Shown here in pieces: positions 49,651 to 59,458 of a stretch of 64,000 bases of DNA; the stretch's first letter is position 1; the number at the start of each line of letters is the position of its first letter. The position numbers and the translations under genes were made by a program. The notes beneath the pieces are model-generated. The model saw only the letters and a program-made list of their open reading frames with translations. It was not told the origin of the DNA and searched no databases. This DNA is from Lewinellaceae bacterium. GTDB lineage: Bacteria; Bacteroidota; Bacteroidia; Chitinophagales; Saprospiraceae. The stretch covers positions 3,658,001 through 3,722,000 of the forward strand of contig JACJXX010000002.1 in the NCBI GenBank assembly GCA_020636435.1, written 5' to 3'.

Positions 49651-52600
49651 TCACAACTCCCTCCCCCCCCGCCTGTACTGCCAGTTCCGCCAAAAAGCCA
49701 AAAGGCTGATCGCCGTTAAGATGGCCACTGCATAATAGACAAAGGGCGGTACGGGAACCGGGTCGCCCGCGGCGTAGGAATGCAGGCCGGACAAGTAATA
49801 GTTGACGCCAAAGTAGGTCATGAGAACGGTAGCCCATCCGAACAGAGAAGCCACATTAAAAGCATAAGGCCCCCGGAAGCCGGGAATAAACCTCATGTGA
49901 AGAATGAATGCATAGACTAAAATGGTAACCAGCGCCCAGGTTTCCTTGGCATCCCACCCCCAGTACCGGCCCCAGGATTCATTCGCCCAAACGCCTCCCA
50001 GATAGGTGCCGATGCTGACCATGAACAACCCCCCGATCAGGGTCATTTCACTGATCTGAGTCATTTCTTTGATGATGCGGTCGACGTTCGGCCCATTCTT
50101 CCGGGTCCGGAAGATCATGAAGATCAGGTTCAGCACCCCGATGAGGGCGCCCAACATCAGAAAACCATAACTGCCCGCCTCCATGGAAACGTGAATGGTG
50201 AGCCAGTAGGATTTCAAAACCGGAACCAGCGGCGTGATCTCGGGGTCGAGCCAACTCAGCCCCGCCACCATCAGGATCGTGGCCGCCAATACGCAGGTGG
50301 CCGCCAGGCTACCCATTGATTTCCTCCCAAAGGCCACTCCCGCCAGCACGGTTGTGAAGGCGATATAGATCATGGATTCATAGCCGTTGCTCCAGGGCGC
50401 TCTGCCGGAAACATACCACCGCAAGCCCAGCCCAAAAGCATGCAGCACAAAACAGAGGAAGAACAACCCGAGAAGGATATTCCTGGGCGTTTTCAGGTTG
50501 AGGCCCGGCTTAAAAACGGAAGTAAAAAGCAAGGCCAAAAACACAAGCCCCAATAAGGCATATATTTTCCCCAGGCGGCTGAACACATCCAGCCGGTTGA
50601 GCAGCAATTCCGCATTGACCTTTGCCTCGGATGGAAGGACTGCCCCTCCATTCTGCTTTTGAAACACTCCCAATTCTTCGATCATGCGGTTGGCCGGGCT
50701 CCAGTCGTTTTCATGGAGAGCCGTTTGCACCGTTGGGATATAAGCCGCATAGAATTGCTGCGCAAAAGAACCCTCCTGATGCTCAGGGTGTTGATGTTGC
50801 AATTCTGTTGGAGACTGCCAGTGGTGGTTGGCATCGCCGGGAATGGGAAAAGCTTTCATAAAGCCCCCCGAGAATACCATATTGCATATATTCACTTTTT
50901 CGTCCAGCTTCACCATCTCCTTCTCAAAAACACCTCTGTCCTTTTCCGGGGTGTTATAGGCATCTCTGACGTGCTCCTGCAGCTTATACCGGCCCCTCTC
51001 GTCAAAAAAATCACTGTACGACGCCAGGTTTCCATCGACGGGGATCAGCTTTTTTGTTTTTTCATGTTTGCCCATTTTGATGAGCGGAGTGTGGTACCAA
51101 TCCTTGGGGTGTGCCGCCATGCCCAGTATGACCTGCTCTGCCGTAAGCCCGTAGAGCGACTCCTTCCGGGAAAGCTTCCTGAGAATTTCACTGGCGTAGG
51201 TGTTCATGGGTTTCATCCTGCCCCGGTGGTCCTGCATGACAATGCGCCCAAATTTTTCGGCGTGCCCGATGTCGACGGCATTGCTCACAGACACCGGAAC
51301 GCCGTTGCCGAATGCCGATACAGAAGACAACAGGAAAAATGCAATAACAACAGATCCAAATGCGCCTTGTGCCTGCCGCTGCTTTTGCAAGTTCCTGGCC
51401 AGTTGGCGGAAACGGCTTTTTTCGCTGAAAAAAGTCAGGACCATGCCCAAAGTCAGGATCGCATAACCCAGGTAAGAAATCCAGGTGCCCCACCAGTCGT
51501 GGTTGACGCTCAGGTAAGTGCCCATTTCATCTTTGTCGAAAGAAGACTGGAAAAAACGATACCCGTCGTAGTTCAGAATGTTGTTCATGAAAATCCTTTC
51601 GCCTCTTTTCAAACCGGAACGGGGGTCAATCAAAGTAACCTCGCTGGCGTAGGAAGAAGCGCTGTTCGTTCCCGGGTATTTTTCCATGATGAAATCCCTC
51701 AATTGCAAAGCAAAAGGAAGCTCCACCCTTTTTGCGCCGTACGCGACAGAAAGTTGCAAATCTCCAATGGCAAAGGCGCGGGGCCGGCCTTCCACTCCTG
51801 CTGTGCCATAAACGTAATCTGCCTGAGCATTGGCGCCATCGCTGGCCTTCACCAGGAGGCCTGCGGTGCTCGCGCTCTCCATTTTCCTTCCTGCGGAAGT
51901 GATCTCGATCCTGGCTTTGGGAGAAAAGTCGCCAAAGACAAAACTTTCCTGCCCGTTGGTGTAAAGGCTCCTCAACAAAAGGGGATGATATTGCGCCGGG
52001 GGCAACATATCCTGTTGCTGAGTAGCCATCTGCGTTTGAGCGAAAGCGGTGGGAGCTTTGAAGAACAAGTTCCCGTCCTCATATTTAATGTTAAAGGCCA
52101 GGGGATCTTCCTCTTTTCTGAAATTGAACAGGGTTCCCCGGACCAGGCGCTTGTCGCCATACCGGATAAAATATTCCTCCCGCCCGTTTGCTCCGCCGAT
52201 TACGGCCTTTAAAACAGGAACGCCATTGTCGTCCTGCACCATTATTTCCTGTGGGTTGGGCATAAACTCCAGTACCTCGACCGCTATTTCCCGGCCCCCC
52301 AGCAGGTAAGATCTTTTCCAGTGGTTGTTGCCTAATGAGGCGAAGAGCACGGGCTCGTCGAAGCTGTACTTTTTCCCCTGGTGGATCGCCTCAAAATTGA
52401 GATAGGTTCCGGCCGACAAAAAAGTATTGGAAGTATCGCCCTCCCGAATGTGCATCACGCCTTCAAAACCAGTATAACGCGTGACGGCTGCTCCCAGTAA
52501 AATGACGAGTATGGCTGCGTGAAAAGCGAAAATCGCCCACTTTTTTTGCTGGATCAGGCGAAAACGGAAAATATTGACGAGAATGGAAATGCCAAACAGT

Positions 52601-52773
52601 ACCAACAGCAACTCCATCCACCAGGATTTGAAGATCAATTTCTGAGCGGAGCTCGTGCCAAAATCATTTTCCACAAAAGTGGCGGCGCCAATGGCAACGG
52701 CAAACAAGACCATATACAATCCGGCTGCGGTGGTAGAAAATAGCTTATTCAGAATACTTTTCAGAATCTTCAT
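49651..52773 (-). CDS. ccsBA: fused cytochrome c synthase CcsBA (ResB-ResC)
   Basis: 1040 residues: ResB/CcsB-like part (helices near 15-35, 55-80, 85-105, a large periplasmic domain, and a helix near 435-455), a linker domain (about 480-740) and a CcsA part with the haem-handling tryptophan-rich WANESWGRYWGWDAKETWAL motif and conserved His in helices. System II machinery exports haem and attaches it to CXXCH apocytochromes. Last gene of the minus-strand cytochrome cluster, so it is probably made together with the two multihaem cytochromes (45 haem sites). Confidence 0.93.
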   Translation of the reverse strand: MKILKSILNKLFSTTAAGLYMVLFAVAIGAATFVENDFGTSSAQKLIFKSWWMELLLVLFGISILVNIFRFRLIQQKKWAIFAFHAAILVILLGAAVTRYTGFEGVMHIREGDTSNTFLSAGTYLNFEAIHQGKKYSFDEPVLFASLGNNHWKRSYLLGGREIAVEVLEFMPNPQEIMVQDDNGVPVLKAVIGGANGREEYFIRYGDKRLVRGTLFNFRKEEDPLAFNIKYEDGNLFFKAPTAFAQTQMATQQQDMLPPAQYHPLLLRSLYTNGQESFVFGDFSPKARIEITSAGRKMESASTAGLLVKASDGANAQADYVYGTAGVEGRPRAFAIGDLQLSVAYGAKRVELPFALQLRDFIMEKYPGTNSASSYASEVTLIDPRSGLKRGERIFMNNILNYDGYRFFQSSFDKDEMGTYLSVNHDWWGTWISYLGYAILTLGMVLTFFSEKSRFRQLARNLQKQRQAQGAFGSVVIAFFLLSSVSAFGNGVPVSVSNAVDIGHAEKFGRIVMQDHRGRMKPMNTYASEILRKLSRKESLYGLTAEQVILGMAAHPKDWYHTPLIKMGKHEKTKKLIPVDGNLASYSDFFDERGRYKLQEHVRDAYNTPEKDRGVFEKEMVKLDEKVNICNMVFSGGFMKAFPIPGDANHHWQSPTELQHQHPEHQEGSFAQQFYAAYIPTVQTALHENDWSPANRMIEELGVFQKQNGGAVLPSEAKVNAELLLNRLDVFSRLGKIYALLGLVFLALLFTSVFKPGLNLKTPRNILLGLFFLCFVLHAFGLGLRWYVSGRAPWSNGYESMIYIAFTTVLAGVAFGRKSMGSLAATCVLAATILMVAGLSWLDPEITPLVPVLKSYWLTIHVSMEAGSYGFLMLGALIGVLNLIFMIFRTRKNGPNVDRIIKEMTQISEMTLIGGLFMVSIGTYLGGVWANESWGRYWGWDAKETWALVTILVYAFILHMRFIPGFRGPYAFNVASLFGWATVLMTYFGVNYYLSGLHSYAAGDPVPVPPFVYYAVAILTAISLLAFWRNWQYRRGGREL

Positions 52774-52800
52774 TTTAGAAATGCTTTTGCGAGGAAAAAA

Positions 52801-53565
52801 TCATTGCACAACCGCCCCTTCCAATATCACATCGTACCGGTAGCCCGCACCGAAATCTTTATCCAGCGCAACCGTCCCTTCCAGCGTCACTACAGCTCCC
52901 AACGGGACATTTTCCATCGTCGTGATGGTCAGGTCGAAATCTTCGCCGGAACCATCACGGATGTGAATCCAATTCCGGTTCATGATCATGGGGTTCACTT
53001 TAACGCACTTCCCGGTTACCTTAATTACCTGGTTGTTGTACTTTTCTTTATTGGCATACAATTCCGAAAGTTTGATCGCGCCTTTCGCCCGCTCAATTTT
53101 TCCAACCGCCAGGTCCGGAATCTCACCTCCCCCCTGAGCCTGGGCGGAGGCCTCGTCGAAAGCCGGCCCGCCGCCGTCAGGTTCTTTCCAAAATTCAGAC
53201 ACCAGATACACCGTTTCAAATACCCGTTTGAACTCCGGGCTGAAAAAGTTTTTTTTCAACAGCCCCCCTCTGTAATAAAAGATGTCTCCAACCTTGGCGT
53301 CGGCCCTCTGGATTGCGATCCAGTACTTTTCTCCATTCTCCGAAACGCTGAGGTAGGTATATTTATCCGTATTCAGTACTTCCTCCACCACCACCTTATG
53401 CTCTTCGGGAATGGCGTCCGAGACCAGAGGCGCTGCCTGCAAATCAGGAAAGCTGCCGGCGCCGGCTTGCTCGGCAGCCGGCTCGCTTTCTATGACTCGT
53501 GGCTTTGAATTGCAGGAAAGGGCCAACAGTAAAACCAGTACAATATTCAGATTTCGGAGTTCCAT
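52801..53565 (-). CDS. lipoprotein with OB-fold, cytochrome-cluster member
   Basis: 254 residues. Lipobox LALSC (Cys 18), an acidic spacer, a first beta domain (about 60-125, YTYLSVSENGEKYWIAIQRA, GDIFYYRGG) and a second OB-like domain (about 165-254, NNQVIKVTGKCVKVNPMIMN, WIHIRDGSGEDFDLTIT). Similar small lipoproteins accompany CcsBA and multihaem cytochromes in Bacteroidota, where a role in assembly or binding is suspected. It lies 27 bp upstream of ccsBA on the same strand. Confidence 0.7.
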   Translation of the reverse strand: MELRNLNIVLVLLLALSCNSKPRVIESEPAAEQAGAGSFPDLQAAPLVSDAIPEEHKVVVEEVLNTDKYTYLSVSENGEKYWIAIQRADAKVGDIFYYRGGLLKKNFFSPEFKRVFETVYLVSEFWKEPDGGGPAFDEASAQAQGGGEIPDLAVGKIERAKGAIKLSELYANKEKYNNQVIKVTGKCVKVNPMIMNRNWIHIRDGSGEDFDLTITTMENVPLGAVVTLEGTVALDKDFGAGYRYDVILEGAVVQ

Positions 53566-53640
53566 TATTCAGCTTGATTTTGGATTGCATTTGATGCACG
53601 TAAATTATTTTATTTTTTTGACAATGACAAAGGAGATTAA

Positions 53641-53694
53641 GAGCTTGTTTGGAGGCCACCCTTTGGGCTAAAAAAGCGGCATCCAAACAAACTC
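53641..53694. mobile_element. hairpin mini-element D (54 bp) at a stop codon
   Basis: GAGCTTGTTTGGAGGCC and its near-complement (53678-53694, three mismatches) with a short centre, flanked by TAA on both sides (53638-53640, 53695-53697). The ends resemble those of element C (GAGCGTGTTGGGA). Without the element the barrel gene would end TTT-TAA; with it the stop is TAG, formed by the junction. Confidence 0.65.
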
Positions 53695-55319
53695 TAAAAC
53701 CGCTGAATGACGCGGGTATTGAACCGGTGGAAGGTTGAGGTGCCGGCGTCAAAGGTGCCTTCGTAGTACAAATATAGCCTCAGGTTTTTCATAAACGCCA
53801 TGGAAAGGCTGGCGCCGGCGATATTCTGACGGATGGTGGTTTCATTGCTGGCATACCGATAAGCCACCTTCCTGAAATACAGGTCCCCGTCCAGTTTCCC
53901 TTTGATGATGTCTTTGGAAATCCGGGCGCCGAACAACCTGCTGTTCAGGTAATTCGCCTGGAGGAAGTTTGCGCTGAGGGAGGCTCGTATGTTCGCCACC
54001 GGGATGCGGCTGAAATTCAGAAAGGCATTCAGGTTTCTGGCCTGGTTCAAACCGCTTTTCTGAAAACGCCAGCTGGAGTTCACGCCCAGGCTTACGAACC
54101 TGAATGGCTGGTAGTTTACCCCAAGCCTCAGCCCTTGCCGGGTCTCATCGTCGATCAACTGGTCTATAAAACTCTTATAAGATTCGTAATAAATGATGTT
54201 TTTTCGATTGTCATAAGACAGAGAAAACCTCCAGTTCCGGGACAACCGGTAACGCAGGGAGACAAACAAATTGGTCAACTGCAAGGTATTCTTTGCCTCT
54301 CCGCCGATGTTTTCGTAAAGGTCCATTTCAAAAGAACTAAAAAGGTTCAAATGGCCAAACAGCTCTCCCGAATGTTGAAAATAAACGAACCGGCGGTCGG
54401 TTTTTGACCTGTTCCTTTGTTCGATGACGCCGAGGGTCAATTGCTGAAAGTTGGCCGGATCGGAGGAAACAAAACCGGCGTAAGCCCCCACCTGCAGCAG
54501 GTTAGGATTGAAACTGTAATCGGAGTAATCCGGCCTTGAGCCGGCAATGGCTCCAACTATAAAATTGCCCAAACCCTGCTCATACTGAAAGCCGTCGGCC
54601 GCTCCGATACTCGATATTCTGGAGTTGATCTTTCTTCCGAAGGACAAGCTGGACGTAGGGCTAAAGTCATATTTTGCAGAAAGAGCATATACTTTAAGGG
54701 CATTGCCCAGGTTATCCTGCACTTTTTCCCATTCGTTCAGGGTATGCCGAAAGGTGATGTAGGTATCCGTCGAAAATTTCGAATTTTTCAGATGATCCCC
54801 CCGATAAGAAAAGGCATAGCGCATTCGATGCAGGGTTTGATAATCCGAAAAATTGCTGTACGAGCCCGCTGAAATCCGCCCTCTGGCCTTCTGCCTGAGG
54901 GCAGGCGGAGCATCGTCCTCTTCTGGGGTGATAACCGGGTTTGCCTTTTCAGCGGCGGCAACCTTTTCCTGTCGGGCCGGCAGGGAGCCAACCTCTTCTG
55001 CGTCTGCTTTTGGCGTTTCTTTTTGCACTGCCGTTTTGGCGTAAACTGGGTCTCCAACCTTCATTCCATTGGCCAAAAGCGGCGTACAGACAGAGGAAGT
55101 CGAAGATTTGTTCCCAACTACCAGGGCGGGGGCCAACTCCTCATTTTTATAAATGTACAATGAATCCCCGATGTTGATGCCCTTTGTAGAGGCAAATTTC
55201 ACATACACATTCCGGGAAGAAATGAATGACACGGTTCCCTTCTCCAAAATCTCCTGCGCCTGCCCCTGGAAGGAGAATCCAATGAGCACAAAAAACAACA
55301 GGTTGATACAATTTTTCAT
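53694..55319 (-). CDS. outer-membrane beta-barrel protein of the cytochrome cluster
   Basis: 541 residues. Signal peptide (1-22), an SH3-like N-terminal domain (about 25-85, GTVSFISSRNVYVKFASTKG), a Lys/Glu/Ala-rich linker (about 90-140), then some 400 residues of alternating amphipathic strands (YSLSF-type), ending RVIQRF. It is a porin-sized barrel of 16 or more strands. The position between multihaem cytochromes and CcsBA suggests an electron-conduit porin, by analogy with porin-cytochrome complexes; no homology to MtrB/PCP porins is visible by eye. Confidence 0.7.
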   Translation of the reverse strand: MKNCINLLFFVLIGFSFQGQAQEILEKGTVSFISSRNVYVKFASTKGINIGDSLYIYKNEELAPALVVGNKSSTSSVCTPLLANGMKVGDPVYAKTAVQKETPKADAEEVGSLPARQEKVAAAEKANPVITPEEDDAPPALRQKARGRISAGSYSNFSDYQTLHRMRYAFSYRGDHLKNSKFSTDTYITFRHTLNEWEKVQDNLGNALKVYALSAKYDFSPTSSLSFGRKINSRISSIGAADGFQYEQGLGNFIVGAIAGSRPDYSDYSFNPNLLQVGAYAGFVSSDPANFQQLTLGVIEQRNRSKTDRRFVYFQHSGELFGHLNLFSSFEMDLYENIGGEAKNTLQLTNLFVSLRYRLSRNWRFSLSYDNRKNIIYYESYKSFIDQLIDDETRQGLRLGVNYQPFRFVSLGVNSSWRFQKSGLNQARNLNAFLNFSRIPVANIRASLSANFLQANYLNSRLFGARISKDIIKGKLDGDLYFRKVAYRYASNETTIRQNIAGASLSMAFMKNLRLYLYYEGTFDAGTSTFHRFNTRVIQRF

Positions 55320-55366
55320 TTCAGCCAGGCTTCTGTATTGGTTTTGAAATTTTCTTCCCGAACAGG

Positions 55367-57052
55367 CTAATGCCTTCCCGTCGGATGGCAGTCATAACAA
55401 GCATTGCTTTCATATACATATCCCGAAACCTCGTGATGCTCATTCGCCAATTGCTGAGCGTTATTGTGTTCGTGGCAATCGATACAGCTGAATACCTCGA
55501 AATTGCCGGGAGTGGTATGGCATTCGGCGCAGTCGTTCCATTCTCCTCCGTGTTTCCCGCTGTAAATGGGGAAATACATTACATCGTGGTCAAAGTTTGC
55601 CGGAACCCATGCCGTTTCCGTGTGGCAGCTCTCGCAGTTGGTTGGGAATTGAGCGGCGCCGTGGCTGGGGTTCGCCGTTTGGTTGTAATCATCGGCATGG
55701 CAGCCAAAGCAGGTGTTCGGCGTGTTGGCGTAATCTCCATTATGGCAGGCCGCGCAATCATTCGCAATGGCCGCATGCCCGCCATTAAGCGCATAGTAAT
55801 CATTGTGGATGCCAAACGAAGCCGGGTTCCAGCCTGGCTCGGTGGTGTGGCAGGAAGCACAATCGACAGACAGCCCCAATGCCTGGTGGTTGGGGTTGGC
55901 GCTATTGCTGAAATCAGCAGCATGGCAGGCTTCACAGTCCGTTGGCGTGCCCTGGTATCCGGCGGCGTGGCACAAAATGCAATCGGTATTCAGGTGCCCG
56001 CCCGTGAGAGGAAAATGGGTACTGTTGTGGTCAAAACCGCTGGCCGCATCCCCCGTCGGATGGCAGGCCAGGCAGGCGGTGTTTTCATAAGCATAACCGC
56101 TCACCCCCCCGTGCCCCTCATCCGTTTCCGGGTTGATATGGCAGGAGACGCACATAAATTCTGCGTAGTTCGACGAGTTGCTGTGGCAATCGGCACACTG
56201 CGCCCATTCGCCTGCATGCTCCCCGCTATAGATCGGAAACAAGCCGTCATGCTGTGTAAATTCAGCAGGCATCCAGCCGACATCCGTCGTGTGGCATTCT
56301 ACACAACTGGTGGTAAAACCCGTGCTTTGGTGATCGGGGTTAAAAGTATTTTCATAATCCGGCCGGTGACAGGCAAAGCAGTCGGTTGGCGTTGTGGAAA
56401 AGTCTCCTGTCGTATGGCAATTGGCACAATCCGCAATAGCATGCCCTTTTTCCAGTGGAAAAAAGTCGTGGCTGATGCCATTGGAAGTCCAGCCAAAGCC
56501 ATCCACACGGTGACATTCCTCGCAGTTGGCCGAAAAACCCGCCTGCCGGTGGTTGGGGTTTGTGGTTGCGCTGAAATCATCCAGGTGGCAATTCACACAA
56601 TCATTGCCTATGCGGTTGAAATCCAGGGCAGATTCCGAAACGTGGCATTCCTCGCAACTCAGGGCTGCATGCGCTCCCAAAAGGGGAAAACCGTTGTCCT
56701 GATGCAACTCGGTGATATTGTCCACCAGCCAGTTCGCAGGAGTATGGCAACGGGAGCAGTCCGACCCAACAGTGGTGCGGTGCATATCCGTATGGCAGGA
56801 AATGCACTCGGCACTGGCATCCGGAAACACCAGGGTTTGGTGGCACTCCCGGCAATCCACGCGGGCGTGTTGCCCTTCCAGCGGAAAAGCGGTGGCCTCG
56901 TGGCTGAAGCGCAGGGTTTCTGCATTTACTTCCCAACCGAAGGAGGAGTGGCAGTCGGAACAATCGGCCTTGAGGCCGGTGCCGTGCGGCGACTGCGCAT
57001 AAAGCCCGGCAACCATAAACAGCGATAATATTATTGGTGACAGTCTGCGCAT
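55367..57052 (-). CDS. multihaem cytochrome c, 22 CXXCH motifs
   Basis: 561 residues with a signal peptide (1-19). Twenty-two CXXCH sites, evenly spread, in repeating modules of about 60-70 residues (FPLEGQHA..DCRECH, then DCxxCH and NPDHQSTGFTTSCVECHTTD). Additional His in GHAA/GHLN turns are likely second ligands. The cytochrome c3/c7-like repeats suggest a linear haem wire in the periplasm or on the surface. The 5' end overlaps the preceding cytochrome gene by 22 bp, so they are translationally coupled. Confidence 0.93.
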   Translation of the reverse strand: MRRLSPIILSLFMVAGLYAQSPHGTGLKADCSDCHSSFGWEVNAETLRFSHEATAFPLEGQHARVDCRECHQTLVFPDASAECISCHTDMHRTTVGSDCSRCHTPANWLVDNITELHQDNGFPLLGAHAALSCEECHVSESALDFNRIGNDCVNCHLDDFSATTNPNHRQAGFSANCEECHRVDGFGWTSNGISHDFFPLEKGHAIADCANCHTTGDFSTTPTDCFACHRPDYENTFNPDHQSTGFTTSCVECHTTDVGWMPAEFTQHDGLFPIYSGEHAGEWAQCADCHSNSSNYAEFMCVSCHINPETDEGHGGVSGYAYENTACLACHPTGDAASGFDHNSTHFPLTGGHLNTDCILCHAAGYQGTPTDCEACHAADFSNSANPNHQALGLSVDCASCHTTEPGWNPASFGIHNDYYALNGGHAAIANDCAACHNGDYANTPNTCFGCHADDYNQTANPSHGAAQFPTNCESCHTETAWVPANFDHDVMYFPIYSGKHGGEWNDCAECHTTPGNFEVFSCIDCHEHNNAQQLANEHHEVSGYVYESNACYDCHPTGRH

Positions 57053-58854
57053 TGGAAACTTTCGAATTTGTATTGAGTAAAAATCACACCATTCTCTTCA
57101 AGAGGTTTGTGGCAGGCATTGCATGCTATCTCGGCGTGCCTGCCCTCGAGTTTAAAGGCTGTATTATCATGGTTGAAATAGCTGACGGCCCACTGTTCAA
57201 ACCCGTGGCAGCGCGCACAATCTGTGACGCCGCCTCTTTCGAATTGCCGGCCGTGCACCGTCTCGTGGCAACCTGTGCAGGTGGCCGACAAGCCGGCAAA
57301 GCCAATATGCCTATCCGTTTGGCTTTCAACATCCGCTTTGTGGCAAGCCGTACATTTTTGCCGGGCGTGCGCCCCCTGCAAGTCAAAATCCGCCTGGCTG
57401 TGGTCGAAGTGGTTTTGCTCCCAACTCGCCGTCGCATGGCAATTTTCGCAGGACTGGTTGGGGTAATACTTTTGATCCAGATAGCCTTTGTGCTCATCCT
57501 CATGGCAGTCTGCACACCGCTCTCCGATATTTCTGAAGGCCCATTTTTTGTCTTCCAGGTGGCAGGCAAAGCAGGGTGTCGCCAGGTGGGCCCCGTCCAG
57601 CGGAAACCGGGTGTTGCTGTGGTTTTCAAAGGTGTATAAAGTGACCTCGAAGCCATCTTCGGTATGGCATTCCGCACAATCGCGGGCAGGGGCAGGGGAG
57701 GCAAAGGCCCCTTCGTGGTAATCCAAATGGCAGGCGGAGCACTGGTTGTGGGGCAGGGGCGCCACCAGGCTTTGGGTGTGGCACAGCCGGCAATCTACTG
57801 CCGCGTGTTTCCCCCGTAGCCCGAAGCTGGTAAGGCTGTGGTTGAAATTTTCGGTGTTGATATCCCGGAAGGACTTCTCATTGTGGCAGTCCACGCATTT
57901 GTTCCCGAATTGATTGGCGTGAGGGTCCTCATGGCAGGAATTGCATTCATTGGGGCGAAGGCCCAGGCGATCCTGAAAAATCCGGGGTGCCCCGGCATCC
58001 ATATTGTGGCATCCGGCGCAGTTGATCCGCTGGTGAGCTGCTTTGAGCGGGAAACCGGTTTGGTTGTGGTTGAACCTTCTTATCTGGGCCAAAGAAGAAA
58101 ACGATTCTTCAGTATGGCATTGCTTGCAATTCGCGCCGAGGTTACTCTGATGAGCATCTGTGTGGCAACTGTTGCAATTGGCGAAATCCAGCCCGGTAAA
58201 AACCTGAAATTCCTTTCCATTCCGGATTTCTTTCTGATGGCACGCTTTGCATTCTACCTGCTGGTGTTGGCCCACGAGAGCGAAGCCCGCCTGGTTGTGG
58301 TCGAATTTGCCGGCCGGAGAGAAAGCGTCGGTGACATGGCAGCGCGCGCAATCGTTTGGCAAAGTATTCTGATGATAATCCTCGTGGCAGGAAGCACACT
58401 CGCGGTTCATGCCCAGAAAAGTTCCTCTTCTTTTTTTCAACTCCGGGTCGCCGATGAGGTCGGGAATGTGGCATTGGCGGCAGTCTATCCGGCGATGCGC
58501 CCCCGTCAGCTCATAGCCGGCCTGGTTGTGGTTGAAATTCGCTTCATCCAACCGCACCATTTCGAAATTCCGGCCGTGATGCTCGCTGTGGCAACTGGAG
58601 CAGTCTTTGCCTTTAGCCTCCCTGGAAGCATGATAACCCGCCTGCCGGTTGAGGAGGCTTTGAATTTCTTTATGGCAACCCAGGCATTTATCATTGGAAA
58701 CCTTCTCCCCCAGCGTGTGGCACTGCGTGCAATTCGTTATCCCTTCCAGGTCGGCGTGCGACCAGGTCAATGGCCCAGGCGACAATTGGGCGTATGATCC
58801 CGAAACAAACAGGATATTCATCAAAAAGGCAATATGCAGTGCGCCAGGTTTCAT
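57031..58854 (-). CDS. multihaem cytochrome c, 23 CXXCH motifs
   Basis: 607 residues with a signal peptide (about 1-22). Twenty-three CXXCH sites in modules containing FNHNQAGYELTGAHRRIDCRQ-like segments (the His pair FxHxxAxF...GxH recurs), as in cytochrome c3 family proteins. The C-terminal end is CADCHQ. It is first of the two adjacent cytochrome genes. Only 22% or so of residues are haem motifs, so specific interfaces are likely. Maturation needs CcsBA (49651). Confidence 0.93.
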   Translation of the reverse strand: MKPGALHIAFLMNILFVSGSYAQLSPGPLTWSHADLEGITNCTQCHTLGEKVSNDKCLGCHKEIQSLLNRQAGYHASREAKGKDCSSCHSEHHGRNFEMVRLDEANFNHNQAGYELTGAHRRIDCRQCHIPDLIGDPELKKRRGTFLGMNRECASCHEDYHQNTLPNDCARCHVTDAFSPAGKFDHNQAGFALVGQHQQVECKACHQKEIRNGKEFQVFTGLDFANCNSCHTDAHQSNLGANCKQCHTEESFSSLAQIRRFNHNQTGFPLKAAHQRINCAGCHNMDAGAPRIFQDRLGLRPNECNSCHEDPHANQFGNKCVDCHNEKSFRDINTENFNHSLTSFGLRGKHAAVDCRLCHTQSLVAPLPHNQCSACHLDYHEGAFASPAPARDCAECHTEDGFEVTLYTFENHSNTRFPLDGAHLATPCFACHLEDKKWAFRNIGERCADCHEDEHKGYLDQKYYPNQSCENCHATASWEQNHFDHSQADFDLQGAHARQKCTACHKADVESQTDRHIGFAGLSATCTGCHETVHGRQFERGGVTDCARCHGFEQWAVSYFNHDNTAFKLEGRHAEIACNACHKPLEENGVIFTQYKFESFQCADCHQ

Positions 58855-58889
58855 TTTTTATTTGTTCGAATGTACAGTCAAAAACACCC

Positions 58890-59165
58890 TATCCCGATCC
58901 TCGGGGATGGCAGGCCTAACAGCGGAAAGCCGTTATCGTAATGCAGGTCCGTGATGTTGTCCACCCGCCAATCCCCGGAAGTATGGCAACGGGCGCAATC
59001 CGAACCGACGGCAGTACGGTGCATATCGGTATGGCAGGAAATACAATCGGCGCTCGCTTCCTGAAAAACCAGGGTTTGGCGGCAGCTCCGGCAATCCACC
59101 TGGCTATGTTGCCCCAATAACGGGAACGCAGTCAGGCCGTGGTCGAAAAGAAGAGTATCCCTGCC
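58890..59165 (-). pseudogene. multihaem cytochrome fragment, paralogue of the 22-haem protein
   Basis: The frame reads LLFDHGLTAFPLLGQHSQVD, then CRSCRQTLVF, CISCHTDMHR, CARCHTSGDW and NGFPLLG. This matches residues about 50-125 of the 55367-57052 product (most positions identical), but the first haem site is lost (CRSCR). It ends at a CCCGATCCTCGGGG palindrome near 58895. It has no signal peptide or start. It is a duplicated piece left between the flavoprotein and the cytochrome genes. Confidence 0.75.
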
Positions 59166-59458
59166 TGCCTATTTTAACTGCCGTGCTCAATTGGCCAGGC
59201 AGTTTGTGAAGGTACCAAGCGGTGTTTTTTTTACTGATGACGTTTGTCATCTGCTTTAGAGGCTGCGACGAGGAAGGGGATTGAGAAAATACCTGGGGAG
59301 TATTAGTATTTGCCGCCCACTTGATTTTGCGGGCTCCTTTCGAAGGCCTTAGGGCGGGCAGGCATGTTTCTGTTAACGAAAGAGAGGTTATCCCTATTTC
59401 GAAAAATTATTGTTTTTTATGGCAATTGCCTCAATCTGAAATTGGTCTAAATTACTTG
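59166..59458. other. spacer within the electron-transfer cluster, no gene recognised
   Basis: About 290 nt between the cytochrome fragment and the flavoprotein gene. No coding frame or element is supported. If the cluster was once one transcript, it is now interrupted here by rearranged sequence. Confidence 0.4.

Noticed and set aside
55370..58797. Long plus-strand open frames opposite the two multihaem cytochromes (552 and 319 codons)
   Set aside because: They are complements of regularly spaced Cys/His codons; no family resemblance, signal or start context.
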